Below, piece by piece: positions 48,915-57,568 of a stretch of DNA of 64,000 bases. A program made the translations under genes and the position numbers. Below the pieces are notes generated by a model. It made no database searches and was not told the origin of the DNA. It saw only the letters and a list, made by a program, of their open reading frames with translations. The stretch's first letter is position 1. Every line of letters starts with the position of its first letter. The stretch is from an uncultured Oscillospiraceae bacterium (GTDB lineage Bacteria; Bacillota; Clostridia; Oscillospirales; Acutalibacteraceae): contig UQAZ01000001.1 in assembly GCA_900539165.1 (NCBI GenBank), forward strand, positions 1 through 64,000, given 5' to 3'.

Positions 48915-48955
48915 AGACGGCGTATTTATCGGATTGAAATAAAATCAAAAATTGC

Positions 48956-48984
48956 TTGCATTTTATTAAATGTAATGTTATATT
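48956..48984 (+). promoter_or_regulatory. Promoter of the ferredoxin gene
   Basis: -35 TTGCAT (48956-48961), a 17-bp spacer and -10 TATATT (48979-48984). Confidence 0.7.
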
Positions 48985-49037
48985 ATTTGTAATAGGAATG
49001 GTTATTACTATTTATTATAATTAGGAGGTTTTTCACA

Positions 49038-49208
49038 ATGGCTTATGCAATTTCTGACGAATGCATCTCTTGTGGCGCTTGTGCAGCAGAGTGTCCTGTT
49101 GGCGCTATCAGCGAAGGCGATTCAAAGTATGAAATTGACGCTGATGCTTGCATCGAATGTGGTGCTTGCGAAGGCGTATGTCCTGTTGGCGCACCTGCAC
49201 AGGCATAA
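49038..49208 (+). CDS. 2[4Fe-4S] ferredoxin (clostridial type)
   Basis: 56 residues, AGGAGG 8-9 nt before the ATG at 49038. Two CxxCxxCxxxCP clusters: CISCGACAAECP and CIECGACEGVCP. Such ferredoxins carry low-potential electrons between pyruvate:ferredoxin oxidoreductase, hydrogenase and Rnf/flavodoxin partners. A promoter and a bidirectional terminator (49227-49262) bound it. Shortest of the recognisable enzymes in the window, but both clusters are complete. Confidence 0.96.
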   Translation: MAYAISDECISCGACAAECPVGAISEGDSKYEIDADACIECGACEGVCPVGAPAQA

Positions 49209-49226
49209 TTTCAATACATAAAATTA

Positions 49227-49265
49227 AGAGGCAGCGACCTTTCGGTTGTTGCCTCTTTTTTGCGT
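49227..49265. terminator. Bidirectional terminator between ferredoxin and the O-antigen ligase-like gene
   Basis: AAGAGGCA-GC-GACC pairs with GGTTGT-TGCCTCTT, followed by TTTTTT on the plus strand. Confidence 0.85.
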
Positions 49266-49270
49266 TATTT

Positions 49271-50632
49271 CTATTTATCGGCAGATATTGTTTGTTCCTC
49301 AACATCTGTTATGTAATCGTTTTCGTTAAAATCCTCAAAGCTGTTTTTTTCATCTTGGGCCAGCTGTACCCTGTTTTCAGCCATTCTCAGCGTTGCCTCC
49401 GTAAAGCCGAGAAGTATAAAGAAAATCATCATTTCCTTTGGCGACTGTAATGTATGCTCGTAAAGCGACATTGTTATGAAGCCTATCAGCGACGATGTGT
49501 ATAACACCGCATACGGTCTGTAAGCGTTGTCTTTCAGACTGTATAACCTTATCAGCCCTTTGGCAAATATCACAATAATTGTCACAGCCATTATCGTACC
49601 GACAATACCGCCTTCGGTTGCAATTTCGAGGAATAAGTTATGTGCGTGAGTTCTGTTAATATCGAGTCTCGCAATGATTTCCTGATGTATGTTTTCCGTT
49701 CCCGCACCCAAACCGAGCAACCAATTCTCTTTGAATAAATCGGCGCACGTCTGCCATATGGCGAAACGGTTATTGTTTGAGGCGAGAAATTCGTCTCCCG
49801 TACCCGAATCCTTGTACCTTAACGCTATCGTAAGCGGTATTCCTATCGCAAGAATAAAAATGAACGGTACAAATTTTTTGAAAATCTTTTTATTACTGCA
49901 CAGCAGGGTTGCAATAGACAGCGCTATTGCTATGTACGCACCTCTTGATTCCGTACAAAGCAGTCCCACAAGCGAAGCTATGAAACAAAATCTGCCGATT
50001 TTTCTGTTTTGCGAATGCTTGAAATATACAGACGAGAATGCACAAAACGGAGTTGTTATAATCAAAAATGTTGCCAAAATCAGCGGATTGTCAAAGGTCG
50101 CCGCTGCTCTTGACGGATATGGATAATTAACTATTTCAAACGGAAACAGTCCGAATATCTTGTCGTTTAATTCAAAATATAAAGGATTTGCAATAATGAA
50201 ATTAAAGCCCTCTGTGTACTTCGTAAGATTGTAGGTTACGAATTCAAGTATCGCAATTATTCCTATTGCTCCCGAAGCGATGCTTATTGCAGAAATTGCA
50301 TTTTTCAGCTTCTCTTTAGTGTTGATTATATTCGCTGCCTGAATGTATGTTAAAAAGCATCCCATCCACAGCAGACCTATTAATCCCGACAGCAGATGCG
50401 TTTTGCTCCATATTGACGAAATTACCATATAAAGCATATATACCATAAATGCTTTGCCGAGCTGACCCAGCTTTGCATTCCTGCCTGTTTTTTTGAAATG
50501 TATCAAAAACGGTATATAGAATATAAAAACAAAAAGCGGAGCTATATATTCCGGAAGCAAAAAAGATGTTCCGTATATTACGAGCAAGGCTCTGAAAAGC
50601 TTTTTATCGCTTTGCTCAACTCTTTCAGTCAT
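49271..50632 (-). CDS. O-antigen ligase/Wzy-type polymerase-like membrane protein
   Basis: 453 residues with about ten to twelve hydrophobic helices. The large loop and the Arg-His region after ESRGAYIAIALS, and GAGTENIHQEIIARLDINRTHAHNLFLEIATEGGIVG, are typical of the Wzy_C/WaaL family (HNLFLE motif). In Gram-positive bacteria these polymerise or ligate wall/capsule polysaccharides. It is isolated on the minus strand with its own promoter; nearby sugar transferases are absent. The start at 50632 has GAGGTGA ahead of it. Confidence 0.85.
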   Translation of the reverse strand: MTERVEQSDKKLFRALLVIYGTSFLLPEYIAPLFVFIFYIPFLIHFKKTGRNAKLGQLGKAFMVYMLYMVISSIWSKTHLLSGLIGLLWMGCFLTYIQAANIINTKEKLKNAISAISIASGAIGIIAILEFVTYNLTKYTEGFNFIIANPLYFELNDKIFGLFPFEIVNYPYPSRAAATFDNPLILATFLIITTPFCAFSSVYFKHSQNRKIGRFCFIASLVGLLCTESRGAYIAIALSIATLLCSNKKIFKKFVPFIFILAIGIPLTIALRYKDSGTGDEFLASNNNRFAIWQTCADLFKENWLLGLGAGTENIHQEIIARLDINRTHAHNLFLEIATEGGIVGTIMAVTIIVIFAKGLIRLYSLKDNAYRPYAVLYTSSLIGFITMSLYEHTLQSPKEMMIFFILLGFTEATLRMAENRVQLAQDEKNSFEDFNENDYITDVEEQTISADK

Positions 50633-50672
50633 TAATTCACCTCATAACGATTAAACGGGTACGGCGTCGATA

Positions 50673-50686
50673 ACGGTCGAAACCGT
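50673..50686. repeat. Short inverted repeat in the leader of the ligase-like gene
   Basis: ACGGT/ACCGT arms (50673-50677 and 50682-50686) with a 4-nt loop lie between the promoter and start. It could be an operator or a hairpin; no assignment. Confidence 0.35.
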
Positions 50687-50700
50687 GCATTGCTTAATTG

Positions 50701-50729
50701 ATAATAACACATTGCATATGTCTTTGCAA
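50701..50729 (-). promoter_or_regulatory. Promoter of the O-antigen ligase-like gene
   Basis: On the minus strand, -35 TTGCAA (50729-50724), a 17-bp spacer and -10 TATTAT (50706-50701). Confidence 0.7.
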
Positions 50730-50795
50730 GTTATTTGTTTTTTCATTATTTACATTAAATTAAAAATTAATTTATAATTTATAATAAATAATATA

Positions 50796-50824
50796 TTGCA
50801 AAGAGAGAGAATATGTTGTATAAT
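50796..50824 (+). promoter_or_regulatory. Promoter of the first parvulin-domain protein
   Basis: -35 TTGCAA (50796-50801), a 17-bp spacer and -10 TATAAT (50819-50824). This excludes a start at 50813, which would fall within the promoter. Confidence 0.8.
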
Positions 50825-50857
50825 TTGGTAGTATTTATTATGTTTAGGAGTGATTTT

Positions 50858-52741
50858 GTGGACGAAAAGGATTTAGACCTTAAAAAGAAACTTACCCCCG
50901 CAGATGCAGAAAACAATCTTGAGAAAACCGACGCACAGAAAACTGTGTCGGAACCCGAGACAAAGCTTGAGGAAAATGATAATTGGAAGTTCGATGCCGA
51001 GGCGCCGACTCTCAGCGACAGTGTTATAGCGAATGACGAATTTGAAATTAAAATTCCCGAGTCATCTGCTTACGAAACTGCTCAAAGACCTACAAAGGCA
51101 GTTGAACCGCAGCAGAATGTTGCTGTTAAGAAAACCGTAAGAGGCGATAAGGCGTTGTTTGTGGTTTTATCTGTGCTTGTTGCGGCAGTTATTGCTGCGT
51201 GCGCCGTGCTTGGTACATTCTATTATACTAAGCCTAACAGCGATGAGCGTATGAATCCGGGCAATGTTGCAATGAAAGTAGGCGACACCCCTGTTTCAAT
51301 CGGTATGTATAATTACTATTATACCTGTATCAGTCAGAATTATATTACCTATGCAGGTTACGGTTATTATGACATTGATAAAACTAAGGATTTTTCAGAG
51401 CAGACCTGCACAACCGATGACGGTGAGGAAATTACTTGGTCTCAGAGATTTGAAAATGAGACCATTAACCAGATTCAATACATCACCGCTTACTATGAGG
51501 ATGCTTTGGCACATAATGTTACCGTTACCGATGCCCAAAGAGATAATATCGACGCATCTATTTCAGGCTTGAAGCAGACTGCTTCACAGGCAGGTAAATC
51601 GGTTGACGCTTATATTTCTCAAACCTATGGTGATTACTGTGGCGTGGCTACTCTCCAAAAGATGCTTGAGCAATGCTATATTGCTGAAAATTATTATCAG
51701 CAAAAACAGCTTGAGACTACCGTAACCACCGAAGATGAGCAGGCATATTTTGATGAGCATAAGGAAGAGTATGAAAATGTAGGCTTTGCTTATCTTCAGA
51801 TTCCGTATGCTTCCGAATCCGACAAAACGGGCAGCATTACCGAAAGCAAGGACGCTGTTGTTGAAAAATGTAAGGAATATGTCAAAGAAATTTCCTCTGT
51901 TGATGATATGAAAAAGCTTATTCCTACCGCTTGCAAGGAGGCTATTGCCACTTATGTAAATCAGGGATACGCAAAGGATGCTGATTCTTGCGCAGAAAAG
52001 CTTGCGGCTAATATCGAGGTTAATATTACCGCTAAGGAAACAGGCTTTATTCAGGAGGCTATTGATTGGCTCTTTGACGAAAACACCGAAGTGGGCGCTT
52101 GTAATTATTTTGTAGATGATACTAACAGCGTTGCGTATCTTCTCTATAAGACATCACAGCCGTCGGCTGATACAACAAAGGTGTATTCCGTACGCCACAT
52201 TCTTATTACTCCTCAGAGCGACGAGAGCAGTGATTCGTCCGATGAAAGCAGCGACTCGTCGAAGCAGAGCAGTGCTAAAACCGAGTACACCGAGGAGCAG
52301 TGGGAAGCGGCTAAGAAAAAGGCTGAGGAAATCCTTGATACTTATAATAACGGCGAGCAGACAGAATACGCTTTTGCCAAGCTTGCAGAATCCGATTCTG
52401 CCGATACAGAGTCAACATCAAAGGGTTCGTCCGGTAATTACGGCGGTCTCTGTGCAGGTGTTAAGGAAGGACAGATGGTAGAGGAGTTTGAAAAGTGGTC
52501 GATGGACGATTCCAGAAAGTATGGGGATACAGGTATCGTTAAGTCACAGTACGGCTACCATATTATGTACTTTGTAGAAAATACCGAAAAGTATCTCTAT
52601 GATTGTAAGAGTGGTATTAAGAAGTCTAAGGAAGACGAATTTGTAAGCAGCGCAAAAATCAAAAGACATAAGAGTGCTATGAAAAAGACAAAGGTTGCTA
52701 AGCCGAGTGCTTCAACCTCTTCGTCAAGTGCAGCACAATAA
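50858..52741 (+). CDS. Membrane-anchored SurA/PrsA-like peptidyl-prolyl isomerase
   Basis: 627 residues from a GTG at 50858 (AGGAG upstream); the upstream in-frame ATG at 50813 lies inside the promoter. Acidic cytoplasmic N-terminus, one membrane helix (~103-125), then a SurA-N-like helical region and a parvulin (PPIC) domain from about 440 (YSVRHILITP, YGYHIMYFVE). A Ser/Asp-rich linker (DESSDSSDESSDSS) is inserted in the PPIC domain. No signal peptide or lipobox; it is a bitopic protein with the catalytic part outside. It folds secreted proteins by inference from PrsA. Confidence 0.85.
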   Translation: MDEKDLDLKKKLTPADAENNLEKTDAQKTVSEPETKLEENDNWKFDAEAPTLSDSVIANDEFEIKIPESSAYETAQRPTKAVEPQQNVAVKKTVRGDKALFVVLSVLVAAVIAACAVLGTFYYTKPNSDERMNPGNVAMKVGDTPVSIGMYNYYYTCISQNYITYAGYGYYDIDKTKDFSEQTCTTDDGEEITWSQRFENETINQIQYITAYYEDALAHNVTVTDAQRDNIDASISGLKQTASQAGKSVDAYISQTYGDYCGVATLQKMLEQCYIAENYYQQKQLETTVTTEDEQAYFDEHKEEYENVGFAYLQIPYASESDKTGSITESKDAVVEKCKEYVKEISSVDDMKKLIPTACKEAIATYVNQGYAKDADSCAEKLAANIEVNITAKETGFIQEAIDWLFDENTEVGACNYFVDDTNSVAYLLYKTSQPSADTTKVYSVRHILITPQSDESSDSSDESSDSSKQSSAKTEYTEEQWEAAKKKAEEILDTYNNGEQTEYAFAKLAESDSADTESTSKGSSGNYGGLCAGVKEGQMVEEFEKWSMDDSRKYGDTGIVKSQYGYHIMYFVENTEKYLYDCKSGIKKSKEDEFVSSAKIKRHKSAMKKTKVAKPSASTSSSSAAQ

Positions 52742-52816
52742 TTTGCTCTTGTAAATTCTTGTCATATGGTGTAAAATATTTACGCATTATTAAAATCATT
52801 AAAAGGAAGAAATAAA

Positions 52817-54625
52817 ATGTCTAAGGAAAACCTAACTAAAGAAGAAAAGGCTCAGGCAATGGCGGATAAGAAATACGCTAAGCTTGAAGCTAAGTACGAT
52901 AAGGCTTACGACAGAAAGGATTCACTTAATAAGCAGATTGAAGAGCTTAAAAAAGAAATTCTTAATGAGCCTGATCAAAAGAAGAAAACAAAGCTTCGTG
53001 ATAACAGAGATAAGCTCATTGCAGAGCGTGACTCAATTATCATCAGAGAAGATGAGCTTGTTCTCCCAATGCCTCCTAAAACAAAGAAGATTATCACCGC
53101 TGTTGTATCGGTAGTGATTATCGTGGCTCTTCTTTGCGCCTATGTTGCAACAGGAGCTGTTCGTAAGGGTCTTAACGGAACTCTCGGCTGGCCTCAGACT
53201 ACCTTCACAGCTTACACCTTGAAGGATCAGGACGGCGATAAGCATAATATTAAGATCAGTACATATAACTATTATTTCTCAATGTACTATAATAATCTCA
53301 GCTCTACCGTTTCTCAGTATAAGAAGTATGGTGCTGACCTTGAGCAGCTTAATATGAATGTTGACTTCGATAAGAAGCTTTCTAAGCAAACAAGAACAGA
53401 GGATGGCAAAACTCAGACTTGGCTTGAGTATATTCAGGAGCAGGTTGAAAAGCAGATTAAGTCTAACTATATGTATTATTATATGGCAGTTAAGGCTAAT
53501 GACGGCTCAGAGCCTGATATTAAAGAGGATCAGCAAAAGAAAATTGATGAGGCTCTTGAAAAGTACGAAACTCAGGCTAAAAACTACGGCTACACTCTCA
53601 GCGGATATTTGACTGCTGCTATGGGTAAGGGTGTTACCGAGGAGGTTTTCCGCAGAGAGGCAAAGATTTCTTATATCGCAGAGAATTATTCTGCCGAATA
53701 TAAAGAAGAACTTGCTTCAAAGACTTATGACGAGTCTGACATCGAGAAATATAAGGACGAGAATTTGGCAGACCTTCAGTCTGTTGATATTAAGCTTTTC
53801 GAGTGTGACAGCGAGGATGACGCTATTGCGTTTAAGAAAGAACTCAAGGCTGACGGCTCTAACTTTGCAGAGCTTGCTTCAAAGTATTCTGATGACGATT
53901 ACGATAAGCAGGCATATAAGGACGAGGCAGAGACTTCATATAATAACATTACTCTTTCAACAATGAAGAAGCTTTCATTCGCTATCTCTACTGCTGACGA
54001 TAAAGAGAAGAATAAGTACAGCGGTCTTGATTGGCTCTATTCAGCCGACCGTAAGGCAGGCGATATTAAGCAGGAATCTACTTCTGTGGTTTATGTTGTA
54101 AACCCTGTTCATCTTTCTGATGTTAAGCCTGTAAATGTTCGCCATATTCTCATTAAGCCTAACGATGAGTCCGATAAATCAACTGACGCTAAGAAATGCA
54201 CAGAGGAGCAATGGAACGCAGCTTATGATAAGGCTAAGTCTATCCTTGACGAGTATAACTCAGGCGATAAGACTTCCGAAGCTTTTGCAGCTCTTGCTAA
54301 GTCAAATTCGGCTGACAGTAACGCTTCAAGCGGCGGACTTTACGAAAATGTTGTACCTAATCAGATGGTTCCTGCATTTAACGCATGGTGCTTCGATTCC
54401 TCCCGTAAGGCAGGCGATACCGCTATCGTTAAGACTCAGTACGGCTACCATATTATGTACTTTGAATCAGCAAGCGAGCAGACCGTATGGCAGTATACCG
54501 CACAGCAGATTCTTTCAGGTGAGGACAAAACCGGTACAGAGGAGGCTCTCCTTGAAAAGACAGAGCTTAAAAAGAATTGGTTTGGCTCACGCTATTTTGA
54601 GATTGATACAGATATTGACGCTTAA
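52817..54625 (+). CDS. Second membrane-anchored parvulin-domain foldase
   Basis: 602 residues, 75 nt after its paralogue. A charged cytoplasmic coiled coil (~5-75), one membrane helix (IITAVVSVVIIVALLCAYVA, ~92-112), a SurA-N-like helical region and a PPIC domain from ~440 (NVRHILIKP, then KTQYGYHIMYF). Its plan mirrors the preceding protein, so this is a tandem duplication with diverged N-termini. AAAAGGAAG precedes the ATG. Substrates are presumably exported proteins; whether both copies are active is unknown. Confidence 0.85.
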   Translation: MSKENLTKEEKAQAMADKKYAKLEAKYDKAYDRKDSLNKQIEELKKEILNEPDQKKKTKLRDNRDKLIAERDSIIIREDELVLPMPPKTKKIITAVVSVVIIVALLCAYVATGAVRKGLNGTLGWPQTTFTAYTLKDQDGDKHNIKISTYNYYFSMYYNNLSSTVSQYKKYGADLEQLNMNVDFDKKLSKQTRTEDGKTQTWLEYIQEQVEKQIKSNYMYYYMAVKANDGSEPDIKEDQQKKIDEALEKYETQAKNYGYTLSGYLTAAMGKGVTEEVFRREAKISYIAENYSAEYKEELASKTYDESDIEKYKDENLADLQSVDIKLFECDSEDDAIAFKKELKADGSNFAELASKYSDDDYDKQAYKDEAETSYNNITLSTMKKLSFAISTADDKEKNKYSGLDWLYSADRKAGDIKQESTSVVYVVNPVHLSDVKPVNVRHILIKPNDESDKSTDAKKCTEEQWNAAYDKAKSILDEYNSGDKTSEAFAALAKSNSADSNASSGGLYENVVPNQMVPAFNAWCFDSSRKAGDTAIVKTQYGYHIMYFESASEQTVWQYTAQQILSGEDKTGTEEALLEKTELKKNWFGSRYFEIDTDIDA

Positions 54626-54662
54626 TTAATTTGACATTTGTTTTGTGGTTGGAGATTAATTT

Positions 54663-54887
54663 ATGCAAAAGAAAGAATTAGACCAACTGAAAAAAGAAAA
54701 TGCAAGACTAAAGGCGGCGCTGTCCGAGGCGGAATATGAGTGCCAAAGATTGTCTATAATCAATTCCAGCTTGGAGGCTCAGCTCAATGAGTCAAATCGA
54801 GAACTGGAAAAGAATATTGATGTCCTTCAGTCGTTAAAAGGCGATATTGAAAATCTTGTAAATAATCTGAAAAATTCTAATCAGTAA
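54663..54887 (+). CDS. Small coiled-coil protein
   Basis: 74 residues, GGAGA 7 nt upstream. Heptad-rich throughout (LDQLKKENARLKAALSEAEYECQRL and so on), no signal or membrane helix. Follows the parvulin gene by 37 nt and ends before a terminator, so it belongs to the same unit. It resembles the leucine-zipper-like regions of DivIVA/YabA-like proteins in composition only; no function is claimed. Confidence 0.75.
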   Translation: MQKKELDQLKKENARLKAALSEAEYECQRLSIINSSLEAQLNESNRELEKNIDVLQSLKGDIENLVNNLKNSNQ

Positions 54888-54892
54888 AAACT

Positions 54893-54929
54893 TCGAGGAT
54901 GACTTTGCTTCATCCTCGATTTTTATTTT
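54893..54929 (+). terminator. Terminator after the parvulin/coiled-coil unit
   Basis: TCGAGGATG pairs with CATCCTCGA (54893-54919), followed by TTTTTATTTT. Confidence 0.86.
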
Positions 54930-54956
54930 GACAAAACTATAACCCTACTATATAAT
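54928..54956 (+). promoter_or_regulatory. Promoter of the beta-mannosidase gene
   Basis: -35 TTGACA (54928-54933), a 17-bp spacer and -10 TATAAT (54951-54956), perfect consensus, overlapping the end of the terminator tail. Confidence 0.88.
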
Positions 54957-54991
54957 GTTAATATATTATATATTAAATTAAGAGGTGACTT

Positions 54992-57523
54992 ATGAAAAAG
55001 TCTCTAAACGGTGATTGGTTGTTTAAGCAGAGCGATAAGGCGCAATGGCTTCCTGCCGTTGTTCCCGGCTGCAATTTTCTCGACCTTATGGCTAACGGCT
55101 TGATTAAAGACCCGTTTATCGGTCTTAATGAGCAGGATTGCGATTGGGTGGGTAAAACCGATTTTGAATATAAAAAGACTTTTTGCTTGTCCGATGCCGA
55201 GCTTGAATGTGACGAAATTCGTCTTTGCGCTAAGGCACTTGATACCGTCTGCGATGTCAGAGTAAACGGTAAACTTGCTTTTTCTGAAAATAATTGCTTT
55301 GTCGAGCATAAATATGATGTTAAATCCTTGCTTAAATCGGGCGAAAATGAGATTTCTGTTTATTTTCATTCTCCTGTTAATTATGTTAAGCAAATGTATA
55401 AGCAATGCTCCACCCCTGTTAATTCTAACGGTCAAAATGGTATCGTTCATATCCGTAAGCCTCAATGCCATTTCGGTTGGGATTGGGGTCCGGTTCTTCC
55501 TTTAAGCGGTATTACCGACGATATTTATCTGGAGTTTGTGTCGGGTGCTATTGTTGACTTGCTTAATGTTAATTCGGATTATGTCGATGAAAAGGGAATT
55601 GTCAGCGTAAGCGTTGATTATACCTCCTATGCCGATACCGAGTGCGAAATTGTCCTTACCTCTCCCGACGGCTCACAGCAGTCCGTTGTCGGCAAGAATG
55701 CAGAATTTGTCGTTGATAACCCCGAGCTTTGGTGGAGCTACGACCTAACCGATAAAAAGGAACAGCCCCTTTATACCGTCTCCGTTCGACTTTTAGTTGA
55801 CGGAAAAACGGTTGACGAATCGTCTAAAAAAATAGGTATTCGCCATTTGGAACTTAATACTAAGCGTGACGAATACGGCAAGAATTTTCAGTTTGTTCTA
55901 AACGGTGTGCCGATTTTCGCAAAGGGTGCTAATTATATCCCTGCCGATAGCTTTATTACTCGCTTTACAAAGGATAAATTGGACTATCTCCTCGATGCCG
56001 TTCAGTTTTCAAATATGAATATCGTACGCATTTGGGGCGGCGGCTACTACGCAAGCGACGCTTTCTATGACGAGTGTGATAAAAGAGGTATCCTCGTTTG
56101 GCAGGACTTTATGTTTGCCTGTCAGGCATATCCGTTTTTTAATGACGATTTCCTTGCTAATGTTAAGCGTGAGGTTGCATATAATACCGCACGCATTTGC
56201 TCTCATCCGAGCCTCGCTCTTTGGTGCGGCAATAACGAGATTGAGGATATGCATATGGCTTGGATTAATATGCCTAAGTATATCGAATATACCGAAAAGT
56301 TTTTCTATAATATCCTCGAGCCTGAAATCAGAAAGTTCGACTCCGTTACTTCCTTTACTCCCGGCTCTCCCGTCGGTAAATCGCATAATGAGGGAGTTTA
56401 TGCCGATAATGTCGGCGATACTCACCTTTGGGGTGTGTGGCACGGCTTAAAGAGTATGGACTATTACCGCCGTCGTATGACTCGTTTTTGCAGTGAATTC
56501 GGCTTTGAATCTCTGCCCGATATGAATACTGTTCGCACCTTTGCCGAGCCTAAGGATTACGACCTTAACAGTAAGGTTTTCCTTTCTCACCAAAAATGTA
56601 TGAACGGCAACGATAAAATGGTTTATTATATCGCAGGCAGATTTGACTTGCCAAAGCATTTTAGGGATTATGTCTACCTCTCTCAGGTCACTCAGCTTGA
56701 ATGTATAGCCGACGCAACAGAGCATTGGCGCAGAAATAAGGGCAGATGTAACGGCTCAATGTATTGGCAGCTTAACGATTGCTGGGGTGTTTGCTCGTGG
56801 TCGGGCATCGACTATTACGGCAATTATAAAGCGTTGCAATATGGCGCAAGGCATTTTAATCAGCCCCTTACCGTCTCTTTTGAAAATAACAAGAATGATG
56901 TCAAGGTGTTTGTTCTTAACGATTATCGCCAAAAGCAGGATGTGACCCTTGAGCTTTCGCTTTTCGATTTCCAAAACGGAATTATTGATACCGTGCGCTA
57001 TGATGTTGAACAGCTCGAAATGCGTTGCTCCTTTGATGTTCCGTCTCAATGGCTTAAATCCTGCAATAAGCGCCGTAACGGCATTTTGGCTGTGCTTTAT
57101 AAAGACGGCTGTGAAGTGTCTCGCAGAACTCTCCTCTTTGATAAGGAGAAAAATCTCTCGCTCCCTAAAGCAAAGCTTAGTACAAGAATAGAAATTAACG
57201 GCTCCGACCTTACCCTTCGTATTAAATCGGATAGCTTCGCCCGCCTTGTTAAGGCTGAGTGCAGCGCAACTCATCTGCCGTTTTCCGATAACTTCTTTGA
57301 CCTGCTTGCAAATGAGGAAAAGGTTATCACAATGCACCTTGATTCGACCCTTTTGCCTAAAGAGGTTGCACAGAGCATTGTCGTTTATAGCCTTAGTGAT
57401 ATTGGACTTAATAAAAATAAACTCAACTCTTTTGCTAAAAGGGCAAAGGTTTGGCTCTCGCCCGTGAATATCGCCAATGCAGTTCACCACGGTAAAGTGC
57501 CACGAGATGTAAAACTCGATTAA
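54992..57523 (+). CDS. Cytoplasmic beta-mannosidase (GH2)
   Basis: 843 residues, no signal peptide. GH2 plan: jelly-roll sugar-binding domain, Ig-like domain, TIM barrel and C-terminal beta domains. Acid/base Glu in WCGNNEIED (E about 414) and nucleophile Glu in CSEFGFES (about 502). WDWGPVLP in the first domain is a beta-mannosidase hallmark. It hydrolyses terminal beta-1,4-mannose from mannan or N-glycan oligosaccharides imported into the cell. No transporter gene is nearby. GAGGTGA precedes the ATG. Confidence 0.9.
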   Translation: MKKSLNGDWLFKQSDKAQWLPAVVPGCNFLDLMANGLIKDPFIGLNEQDCDWVGKTDFEYKKTFCLSDAELECDEIRLCAKALDTVCDVRVNGKLAFSENNCFVEHKYDVKSLLKSGENEISVYFHSPVNYVKQMYKQCSTPVNSNGQNGIVHIRKPQCHFGWDWGPVLPLSGITDDIYLEFVSGAIVDLLNVNSDYVDEKGIVSVSVDYTSYADTECEIVLTSPDGSQQSVVGKNAEFVVDNPELWWSYDLTDKKEQPLYTVSVRLLVDGKTVDESSKKIGIRHLELNTKRDEYGKNFQFVLNGVPIFAKGANYIPADSFITRFTKDKLDYLLDAVQFSNMNIVRIWGGGYYASDAFYDECDKRGILVWQDFMFACQAYPFFNDDFLANVKREVAYNTARICSHPSLALWCGNNEIEDMHMAWINMPKYIEYTEKFFYNILEPEIRKFDSVTSFTPGSPVGKSHNEGVYADNVGDTHLWGVWHGLKSMDYYRRRMTRFCSEFGFESLPDMNTVRTFAEPKDYDLNSKVFLSHQKCMNGNDKMVYYIAGRFDLPKHFRDYVYLSQVTQLECIADATEHWRRNKGRCNGSMYWQLNDCWGVCSWSGIDYYGNYKALQYGARHFNQPLTVSFENNKNDVKVFVLNDYRQKQDVTLELSLFDFQNGIIDTVRYDVEQLEMRCSFDVPSQWLKSCNKRRNGILAVLYKDGCEVSRRTLLFDKEKNLSLPKAKLSTRIEINGSDLTLRIKSDSFARLVKAECSATHLPFSDNFFDLLANEEKVITMHLDSTLLPKEVAQSIVVYSLSDIGLNKNKLNSFAKRAKVWLSPVNIANAVHHGKVPRDVKLD

Positions 57524-57568
57524 TTGTTATATTTTTAACATAAAAACATATATATTAAGGAGAAAGAA

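Noticed and set aside
50813..50857. ATG start for the first parvulin protein
   Set aside because: It falls between the -35 and -10 boxes of a consensus promoter; a GTG with AGGAG at 50858 fits better.
52230..52275. DNA-level tandem repeat (Ser/Asp codons) in the first parvulin gene
   Set aside because: The codons vary and the stretch encodes a low-complexity linker; it is not a microsatellite or CRISPR-like repeat.
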